Assembly: GCF_000743355.1 (NCBI RefSeq)
Contig: NZ_JQEI01000048.1
Coordinates: 1-34,569, forward strand
Direction of reading: 5' to 3'
Length of the DNA: 34,569 nucleotides
Origin: Serratia sp. Ag1
GTDB lineage: Bacteria > Pseudomonadota > Gammaproteobacteria > Enterobacterales > Enterobacteriaceae
Position 1 is the first letter of the stretch. Each line of letters starts with the position of its first letter. The position numbers were made by a program, and so were the translations under genes. The notes beneath the pieces are model-generated. The model was given only the letters and a program-made list of their open reading frames with translations, made no database searches and was not told the DNA's origin. Below are positions 29,009-34,569 of this stretch, one piece after another.

Positions 29009-29707
29009 CTAAATTTTGGCCTGATTTACGCGTGCGGACAGTTCCTGATGGCTTTCCTTGCGTTCACTGTATCTGTCTGCAAGATAATCAGCATGCCCTT
29101 TCAGCAACAACGTTATTTTAAACAACTCCTCGGTAACATCGACAATACGGTCATACCAGGATGAAGGCTTCATGCGACCGCTCTCATCGAATTCCTGCCA
29201 GGCTTTTGCCACTGATGATTGATTGGGGATAGTGAACATTCTCATCCAGCGGCCCAGGATCCTCATCTGGTTTACAGCATTAAATGATTGAGATCCGCCA
29301 CAGACCTGCATCACAGCCAGTGTTTTTCCCTGAGATGGGCGAACAGCGCCTTCGCTCAGCGGGATCCAGTCAATCTGCGCTTTCATCACTGAACTCATCG
29401 CGCCATGCCGTTCCGGCGAACTCCAGATCATCCCGTCGCACCATCTGACCAGCCCACGCAGCTCGACAACTTTGGGGTGGCTATCTGGGGCATCGTCTGG
29501 CAGTGGAAGCCCGGACGGATTAAAGGTTTTAACCTCAGCCCCCATGGCCGTCAGCAACCTACCCGCTTCTTCCGCAGCTAAGCGACTGTAGGAACGCTCA
29601 CGGACCGAACCATAAAGGATCAGAATACGTGGGGCTGCCTGCATCATCAGTCGTGTTCCTACCTGTTTATCGAAACACTCAGCATTCAGCGCTGGAAATT
29701 GTTCCAT
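29009..29707 (-). CDS. arsH: Organoarsenical oxidase ArsH, NADPH-dependent FMN reductase
   Basis: ArsH is a flavoprotein that oxidises trivalent methyl and aromatic arsenicals to less toxic pentavalent forms. It has 232 residues. The flavodoxin-like core starts at about 26 ([16 protein letters not shown]), with the FMN phosphate loop [10 protein letters not shown] at 33-42. [20 protein letters not shown] (97-116) is the second FMN and NADPH-contact segment typical of ArsH. GGAGAG precedes the ATG by 7 bp. It diverges from arsR across an 87-bp gap with a palindromic operator candidate, so ArsR probably controls both directions. The arsH-arsRBC layout also occurs on Yersinia plasmids. Confidence 0.95.
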   Translation of the reverse strand: MEQFPALNAECFDKQVGTRLMMQAAPRILILYGSVRERSYSRLAAEEAGRLLTAMGAEVKTFNPSGLPLPDDAPDSHPKVVELRGLVRWCDGMIWSSPERHGAMSSVMKAQIDWIPLSEGAVRPSQGKTLAVMQVCGGSQSFNAVNQMRILGRWMRMFTIPNQSSVAKAWQEFDESGRMKPSSWYDRIVDVTEELFKITLLLKGHADYLADRYSERKESHQELSARVNQAKI

Positions 29708-29747
29708 TTATTTCTCTCCATTTGAAATCCGTGATTCAAAACATAAT

Positions 29748-29767
29748 ACATATGATTTACCATATGT
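29748..29767. promoter_or_regulatory. Candidate ArsR operator between arsH and arsR
   Basis: ACATATG-N6-CATATGT is a perfect inverted repeat (29748-29754, 29761-29767), 27 bp before the arsR ATG and 40 bp before the arsH ATG. ArsR-family dimers bind such AT-rich palindromes; the gap holds no other obvious symmetry. Confidence 0.65.
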
Positions 29768-29794
29768 GTATATCTAAATGCATTGAGGTTCAAA

Positions 29795-30115
29795 ATGCTA
29801 CAACCTGTTCAGCTTTTTAAAATTCTTTCGGATGAGACACGGCTGGCCATCATTATGCTGCTGAGAGAGTCCGGGGAGTTGTGTGTCTGTGACATCTGCG
29901 GGGCGACATCCGAATCGCAACCGAAAATATCGCGCCATATGGCGATCCTTCGGGGATCTGGACTTGTTCTCGACCGCCGGGAAGGAAAGTGGATCCACTA
30001 CAGACTGTCACCGCATATGCCTGCATGGGCAGCTGAGAATATCGCCATAACCTGGCAGTGTATGCGCGAAGATGTTCGTCAGTGGCTGTCTGCCTCCGTA
30101 TCGTCATCCTGTTAG
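29795..30115 (+). CDS. arsR: Arsenite-responsive repressor ArsR
   Basis: ArsR is a dimeric winged-helix repressor released from DNA by As(III) or Sb(III). From ATG 29795 it has 106 residues (a TTG at 29783 is less likely; AGG lies 6 bp before the ATG). The metal site ELCVCDIC gives C30, C32 and C35, matching C32, C34 and C37 of the E. coli chromosomal and R773 proteins. The recognition helix lies in [18 protein letters not shown] (41-58), and [14 protein letters not shown] is the wing. It is the first gene of arsRBC. Confidence 0.96.
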   Translation: MLQPVQLFKILSDETRLAIIMLLRESGELCVCDICGATSESQPKISRHMAILRGSGLVLDRREGKWIHYRLSPHMPAWAAENIAITWQCMREDVRQWLSASVSSSC

Positions 30116-30159
30116 ATGACCTTCATATACATTCTCTTAATCATATATTGGAGCCTGAG

Positions 30160-31449
30160 ATGTTACTGGCAGGGATTATTTTTTTACTGACACTCATTCT
30201 GGTCATCTGGCAACCGAAAGGCCTTAGCATTGGCTGGAGTGCCAGTATTGGTGCAGTACTGGCGCTTGTCTGTGGCGTAATACACATTGATGACATTCCG
30301 GTTGTCTGGAACATCATCTGGAACGCGACCGCGACATTCATCGCCGTGATTATCATCAGCCTTCTGCTCGATGAGTCAGGCTTTTTCGAATGGGCTGCAT
30401 TGCATGTCTCACGATGGGGCAATGGGCGTGGGCGTCTGCTGTTTACCTGGATAGTATTGCTTGGCGCAGTCGTCGCCGCATTGTTTGCCAATGACGGTGC
30501 TGCACTCATTCTCACGCCGATCGTCATTGCCATGTTGCTCGCACTGGGTTTCAGCAAAAGCACCACGCTGGCTTTCGTCATGGCTGCCGGGTTTATTGCA
30601 GATACGGCCAGCCTACCACTTATCGTTTCAAACCTGGTTAACATCGTTTCCGCTGACTTTTTCAGCCTCGGATTTACACAATACGCCTCGGTCATGATCC
30701 CGGTTGATATTGCCGCTATTGTCACCACGCTGGCTATGTTGCATTTATTTTTCCGCAGGGATATTCCCGCTACCTATGACGTTGCATTGCTGAAGGCTCC
30801 GGCCAGCGTGATTAAAGACCCTGCCACATTCAGGGCTGGCTGGATTGTACTTGTTATTCTGCTTGCCGGATTTTTTGTGCTGGAGCCGTTAGGGATCCCG
30901 ATCAGCGCGATTGCTGCCATGGGCGCGGCTATCCTGTTTGCTGTGGCAAAAATGGGTCATACGATCAACACTGGCAAAGTCTTACGTGGAGCACCGTGGC
31001 AAATCGTTATTTTCTCCCTGGGAATGTACCTGGTGGTTTACGGTCTTCGCAACGCCGGGCTGACGGAATATCTCTCCGGGGTGCTGAATGTGCTGGCTGA
31101 AAAGGGATTATGGGCAGCAACCTTTGGTACTGGTTTCCTGACGGCGTTCCTGTCATCTGTCATGAACAACATGCCCACGGTGCTGGTTGGCGCATTATCG
31201 ATTGAAGGAAGCACGGCATCGGGAATTATCAAAGAAGCGATGATCTACGCCAACGTTATTGGATGCGATTTGGGCCCCAAAATTACCCCCATCGGGAGTC
31301 TGGCAACCCTGCTGTGGTTGCATGTACTGTCCCAGAAAAACATGACCATCACATGGGGTTATTACTTCCGCACGGGCATTATCATGACGTTGCCTGTGCT
31401 GTTTGTCACTCTGGCCGCACTGGCGTTGCGGCTGTCCGTCACTTTGTAA
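30160..31449 (+). CDS. arsB: Arsenite/antimonite efflux pump ArsB
   Basis: ArsB is a twelve-helix inner-membrane transporter that exports arsenite in exchange for protons. The 429 residues from ATG 30160 equal E. coli ArsB; GGAG lies 6 bp upstream, and longer in-frame starts back to 30058 lie within arsR. Conserved segments include [47 protein letters not shown] and [24 protein letters not shown]. No arsA ATPase gene is present, so it works as a secondary pump. arsC follows after 12 bp. Confidence 0.97.
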   Translation: MLLAGIIFLLTLILVIWQPKGLSIGWSASIGAVLALVCGVIHIDDIPVVWNIIWNATATFIAVIIISLLLDESGFFEWAALHVSRWGNGRGRLLFTWIVLLGAVVAALFANDGAALILTPIVIAMLLALGFSKSTTLAFVMAAGFIADTASLPLIVSNLVNIVSADFFSLGFTQYASVMIPVDIAAIVTTLAMLHLFFRRDIPATYDVALLKAPASVIKDPATFRAGWIVLVILLAGFFVLEPLGIPISAIAAMGAAILFAVAKMGHTINTGKVLRGAPWQIVIFSLGMYLVVYGLRNAGLTEYLSGVLNVLAEKGLWAATFGTGFLTAFLSSVMNNMPTVLVGALSIEGSTASGIIKEAMIYANVIGCDLGPKITPIGSLATLLWLHVLSQKNMTITWGYYFRTGIIMTLPVLFVTLAALALRLSVTL

Positions 31450-31461
31450 TGAGATACTGAT

Positions 31462-31887
31462 ATGAGCAACATAACCATCTATCACAATCCGGCCTGTGGC
31501 ACATCGCGCAACACACTGGAGATGATCCGTAACAGCGGTACTGAGCCAACGATTATTCATTATCTTGAGACTCCGCCCTCACATGACGAGCTGGTAAAAC
31601 TCATTGCTGATATGGGGATAACAGTACGTGCGCTGCTGCGTAAGAACGTAGAGCCATACGAGCAGTTGGGCCTTGCCGACGATAAGTTTACTGACGAGCA
31701 GTTGCTCGGCTTTATGCTTCAACATCCGATATTGATCAACCGTCCTATTGTGGTGAGTCCCCTGGGGACACGATTGTGCCGACCTTCTGAAGTGGTACTG
31801 GATATTCTTCCTGAGCCACAGAAAAGTGCATTTACGAAAGAAGACGGTGAAAAGGTCACTGATGAGTCAGGTAAACAACTCAGGTAA
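31462..31887 (+). CDS. arsC: Glutaredoxin-dependent arsenate reductase ArsC
   Basis: ArsC reduces arsenate to arsenite with glutathione and glutaredoxin, making the substrate for ArsB. The 141 residues equal R773 ArsC. Catalytic C12 lies in HNPACGTSRNT, and the arsenate-contacting R60, R94 and R107 are all present at the plasmid enzyme's positions (LLRKN, INRPIVV, LCRPSE). It is the last gene of arsRBC, with a long hairpin 11 bp downstream. Confidence 0.97.
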   Translation: MSNITIYHNPACGTSRNTLEMIRNSGTEPTIIHYLETPPSHDELVKLIADMGITVRALLRKNVEPYEQLGLADDKFTDEQLLGFMLQHPILINRPIVVSPLGTRLCRPSEVVLDILPEPQKSAFTKEDGEKVTDESGKQLR

Positions 31888-31898
31888 TTGGTGAAACC

Positions 31899-31939
31899 CC
31901 ATTCTCAGGTGCTGAATGCCGCTTTTACCCTGAGAATGG
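31899..31939 (+). terminator. Stem-loop after arsC
   Basis: CCATTCTCAGG (31899-31909) pairs perfectly with CCTGAGAATGG (31929-31939), loop 19 nt, followed by TTTGCC. It is a likely but not canonical terminator for arsRBC. Confidence 0.65.
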
Positions 31940-32028
31940 TTTGCCGGGTGGTGTTAAATGAACCCGTCAACTGTAGAAGCATGATAAAAAACAACTTGGT
32001 TCATCAGCGATAGGACAGCATTCTCAGC

Positions 32029-32663
32029 TTACTGCTTCAATATTGAATTTTTTATGAGGCTTTCAGCACCACTCAATTTTGCAAGATTATTCAAGCCTAA
32101 AACAGAAAGAATTGCCCCATATATCATCACAAAGATGAGCACTCCCATCTTTTTCCCTGGCGCTAATTGATGATATACATCTCCAACAGAGGTAATTTTA
32201 ATTAGGGGTAGAAGGCTGGACTGAATAACATGGCCGCACCTGTTACATAAATGATGAGAAAAATTAACATTATAATAGATCTATAAAATTTATTTTCATA
32301 TCTTTTACTCTTCCACACAAAACAGCAACCTACAATATTGATCTGTAGATAATCTGCACATTTATGATATTCCTCTATACCGTCTATAGGGTTCACCATA
32401 TTCAATAAAGTCCGTCTTTCCTCATGTGAAAGTCTTTTCTCTCTTGTAATCGCAGCGTATCCATATTCTTTAGAGATTTTCTCAAGCCTTTCATCTTCAG
32501 TCTGCTTTGATAATTCGAAAGTGAACTTGCTTAATTTTGAGTATTTATCAAATAAACGGTCTGTCCTGAATGTCCACTTCTGCAACAAAGCCAATGCAGA
32601 TATTACTATAGCAGTAAGTGGTAGCAAGATTTTTGTAAATACAATGATGAGGAGATTTAACAT
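32029..32663 (-). pseudogene. Membrane protein of unknown function, frameshifted
   Basis: I do not recognise this gene. From ATG 32663 an open frame of 153 residues has a membrane helix at 2-27 (LNLLIIVFTKILLPLTAIVI), a charged cytoplasmic middle with Lys/Glu-rich helices, a helix at about 128-148, then stops at TAA 32202-32204 after FYP. A -1 shift at the CCCC just before the stop opens 58 more codons to TAA 32029-32031, with a further hydrophobic helix (MGVLIFVMIYGAILSVLGL). The joined protein would have about 211 residues and three helices. The likely cause is loss of one C from a run of five; a sequencing error or programmed shift is possible. It is AT-rich compared with its neighbours, suggesting transfer. 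Confidence 0.6.
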
Positions 32664-32792
32664 GATGATTATCCTTATTAAGTTATCATGGCCGAAAATA
32701 GAGTATCCTATCGACCCATACCAACGCTAAACACATCCCGCCCCCATCTCACCCGGTAATCCCCCCATTTTTAACGGAGGTAATAAATAGAA

Positions 32793-32925
32793 TCAGGCCA
32801 TGCGTTGTCTATGCTGTATCGGTGTGTAGCCATTCAACACCATATTGGGCCTTTCGTGATTATAAAACTATTGCCACTGAGTGGCAGAGTTCTGCAATTC
32901 ATCCAGCGATGAAAATAGGTGTTTG
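32793..32925 (-). pseudogene. IS3-family transposase OrfB, C-terminal remnant
   Basis: Read leftward, about 40 residues match the IS3 OrfB tail: HLFSSLDELQNSATQW, then an in-frame TAG, then FYNHERPNMVLNGYTPIQ ending at TGA 32793-32795. The YNHERPN and GYTP motifs identify the family. The remainder of the element is gone; its upstream edge meets vgrG-like sequence near 32925, suggesting insertion followed by deletion. Confidence 0.75.
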
Positions 32926-32927
32926 TG

Positions 32928-33746
32928 GTTGAAACGCTTCGCACTGCATGACCAGTACCCGCTTAAAACCCTTATGATTCAATATAGAGAGAGCGAGTAC
33001 GCGCATATCGCTCGCCGTCTGGCCGACAGCGGTGTCTCCTATTTTTTTGAATACGACGAAGAAAACAACTGCAATGTGATGGTGTTTACCGATAATGCCT
33101 ACGCCTTTGCGAAAAAAGTCGCCATTCCGTTCCATCATCCGGCTGGGCTGTTTGATGGCGGGCAGGAGTCGGTGTAGGGGATGTCGGTGATCCGCAAGGC
33201 CATTCCGAAAAAGGTGACAGTCAACGAGGATTATTACCCCAAAGCCCAAAGCGATATGCTGGCGGTGACGGAAACCAACCCCGACTATCTGGCACTGGTT
33301 GCCGAAGATTAGCGGTGGGGTGAATCATATCCCGAGCCAGGCAAGGAATACAGCACAGAACCCAGTCAGGCACGTGGTATGCCAAAAAACGCCGTCAGGA
33401 ACGTTACCTGACCGAGCAAATCCCCTTTGAAGGCCAATGCAACAGCATGATGCTGCGCCCCGGCATGTAACCGTTCACCAGCCCCCATTGACTTCCCTAT
33501 TTGAGACAAATAACCGTATATTTTTCAGCTAAAATATCTAATTTTTCGGTTAAAATGGCCATAAAAAAGGATATTTATCTATAAAAAAATAATTCAGTTG
33601 TCAAGACACCCCTAATGAACGGTTACCCCGGCATGATCATCACTACTCCCGGCAAAGACTGGCCAGAAGAACGCCTTCACGAACTGCTTCCCTTCCAGAA
33701 AATATCTTCATTGATTAACCGGTTCTGTGCGACGCAGAATCGGTAA
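32928..33746 (+). pseudogene. vgrG: Decayed VgrG-type spike protein gene (T6SS), interrupted by a MITE
   Basis: Translated pieces match the gp27-like middle part of VgrG (TssI), the type VI secretion spike: FALHDQYPLKTLMIQYRES, then AHIARRLADSGVSYFFEYDE. Reading continues past an in-frame TAG at 33175-33177 (GMSVIRKAIPKKV) and another at 33310-33312, then shifts frame near 33370 into WYAKKRRQERYLTEQIPFEG and LRPGM. A 160-bp insert (33467-33626) splits the frame; after it IITTPGKDWPEERLHELLPF resumes. Neither the N-terminus nor the C-terminal gp5-like needle is present. At least two nonsense changes, one frameshift and one insertion make it a clear pseudogene. No other T6SS gene is in view. 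Confidence 0.75.
33467..33626. mobile_element. 160-bp MITE with 11-bp terminal inverted repeats and 8-bp target duplication
   Basis: The element begins GTAACCGTTCA (33467-33477) and ends TGAACGGTTAC (33616-33626), perfect inverted repeats. CCCGGCAT flanks it on both sides (33459-33466, 33627-33634) as an 8-bp target duplication. Removing the element and one duplication restores the vgrG reading LRPGMIITTPG. The interior is AT-rich with no gene. GTAA-type ends plus 8-bp duplications are features of the IS66 family, so it may be moved by an IS66-type transposase supplied elsewhere; that assignment is inference. Confidence 0.88.
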
Positions 33747-33891
33747 GCTGCGTCAATGTGAGTTCTCCGCACCATTACGAAAAGCCTACTGGTCAAGGAC
33801 ACTTACGACTCAATTGATTGACCAACCATGCGTACCGCACTGACACTTCGCCCTAACGTGGCGGCAATTTTCCTTGTGGGCACCGTGCAAT

Positions 33892-34429
33892 AGTGTTCCC
33901 CTAAATAGTTGCGCGGAATAGTAGATCACTTAAAGGGAACTCAGCCCGGATTGTGCGATCTGATCAATCGCCAAATCAAAACAAATCACCCACCGGACTG
34001 AGCGATGCCGATCATAGCACCAATATCTCGTGACGAACGACGCCTGATGCAAAAAGCTATCCACAAAACGCGCGATAAAAATTATGCCCGCAGACTCATC
34101 GCTATGCTGATGCTTCACCGAGGGGAGCGAGTTAGCGATGTCGCCAAAACGCTCTGTTGCGCCCGTTCATCCGTTGGCCGCTGGATTAATTGGTTCACGT
34201 TGTCGGGTGCTGAAGGACTGAAATCCCTACCCGCAGGACGCTCTCGGCGTTGGCCTTTTGAGCATATCTGTACCTTATTACGTGAACTGATAAAACACAC
34301 TCCCGGTGATTTTGGTTATCAACGTTCACGCTGGAGTACGGAGTTGTTGGCAATAAAAATCAATGAAATAACTGGATGTCAGTTACATGCAGGAACTGTG
34401 CGTCGCTGGCTGCCATCCGCCGGAGTGGT
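33892..34429 (+). mobile_element. IS630 element, left part, truncated by an IS3-family element
   Basis: The region contains the start of an IS630 transposase and about 110 bp of upstream sequence. The left end is placed near TAGTGTTCCCC (33892) because IS630 elements insert at TA, but this edge is a guess. The right side is cut at 34429-34430 by an element starting TGTAGTGG. Between vgrG (33746) and 33891 nothing recognisable is seen. Confidence 0.6.
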
Positions 34430-34445
34430 TGTAGTGGTCAACTAA
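34005..34445 (+). pseudogene. IS630 transposase, N-terminal 142 residues
   Basis: MPIIAPISRDERRLMQKAIH and the following helix-turn-helix (VSDVAKTLCCARSSVGRWINWF) match the IS630 transposase closely as remembered (about 343 residues). Reading is native to about residue 142 (RRWLPSAGVV); the last four codons and the TAA come from the inserted IS3-family element. The DDE catalytic domain is therefore missing and the protein cannot transpose. The winged region GDFGYQRSRWSTELLAIKI is intact. Confidence 0.88.
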
Positions 34446-34569
34446 TATTGGCCACCGCATTAGACTGTTCATGGAACAGCCGTTCTGATTCATTTGGCGT
34501 TAAGCCGCCGTTGTACCAATGGGGTCTCAGTTCACTGTAATACCCTACGATATAGCGGGTAATCGCATT
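34430..34569 (-). mobile_element. IS3-family element, terminal part (continues past window)
   Basis: Starting TGTAGTGGTCAAC at 34430, directly abutting the cut IS630 gene, this is the 3' end of an IS3-family element. Its terminus shares TGTAGTGG with the different IS3 element at the left edge of the window. The rest lies beyond 34569. Confidence 0.7.
34438..34569 (-). CDS. IS3-family transposase OrfB, C-terminal end (partial)
   Basis: The minus strand reads RYIVGYYSELRPHWYNGGL, then TPNESERLFHEQSNAVANIS and a stop at 34438-34440. YY...RPH.YNGGLTP is the characteristic tail of IS3 OrfB. The DDE residues are upstream, outside the window, so integrity cannot be judged. Confidence 0.85.
   Translation of the reverse strand, partial: NAITRYIVGYYSELRPHWYNGGLTPNESERLFHEQSNAVANIS

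Noticed and set aside
33747..33891. Possible coding piece MRTALTLRPNVAAIFLVGTVQ
   Set aside because: Only about 20 codons, no ribosome-binding site, no family match; left unannotated.

Overview
The window looks like chromosome of a gammaproteobacterium in Enterobacterales, most likely Yersiniaceae and probably Serratia or a close relative. The core gene order glyVXY-orn-rsgA-psd-mscM-epmA-frdABCD-blc-gdx-efp-epmB-yjeI-groELS-fxsA-aspA-dcuA-cutA-dsbD-yjdC-pheU follows the 94-minute region of the Escherichia coli map. The genus call is inference from protein divergence, from a palindromic intergenic repeat of a type I associate with Serratia and Yersinia, and from a chemoreceptor inserted between yjeI and groEL.

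Layout. (1) 1-1322: end of a tRNA-Gly-linked island, with the 3' part of an IS3-family element that has cut a P4-type integrase. (2) 1323-1668: three tRNA-Gly(GCC) genes read leftward from one strong promoter. (3) 1852-27136: intact core. rsgA, psd and mscM read rightward and meet epmA at a shared terminator; the frd operon has an FNR-type promoter; blc follows; gdx (sugE) carries a guanidine-II riboswitch; efp and epmB diverge; the chemoreceptor has a FliA-type promoter; groES-groEL has a sigma-32 promoter; aspA and dcuA supply fumarate to fumarate reductase and exchange C4-dicarboxylates; cutA, dsbD and yjdC lie in a row. (4) 27278-27353: tRNA-Phe. (5) 27354-34569: a second island, starting with a complete P4-type integrase and an arsH / arsRBC arsenic-resistance cluster, then a graveyard: a frameshifted membrane-protein gene, an IS3 remnant, a decayed vgrG, a 160-bp MITE, and an IS630 transposase cut by another IS3-family element at the window edge.

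Functional links. EpmA and EpmB both act on EF-P Lys34, and all three genes lie within 7.5 kb. AspA makes fumarate, DcuA imports aspartate and exports succinate, and FrdABCD reduces fumarate: an anaerobic fumarate-respiration set. ArsH, ArsR, ArsB and ArsC together detoxify inorganic and organic arsenic.

Less ordinary items: a 411-bp block at 20197-20607, full of perfect stems and without a credible gene, between groES and fxsA; a textbook MITE at 33467-33626 with 11-bp terminal inverted repeats and an 8-bp target duplication in the vgrG remnant; repeats before both integrases; and a perfect inverted repeat across the blc leader. All family assignments come from reading the sequence; no database search was run.
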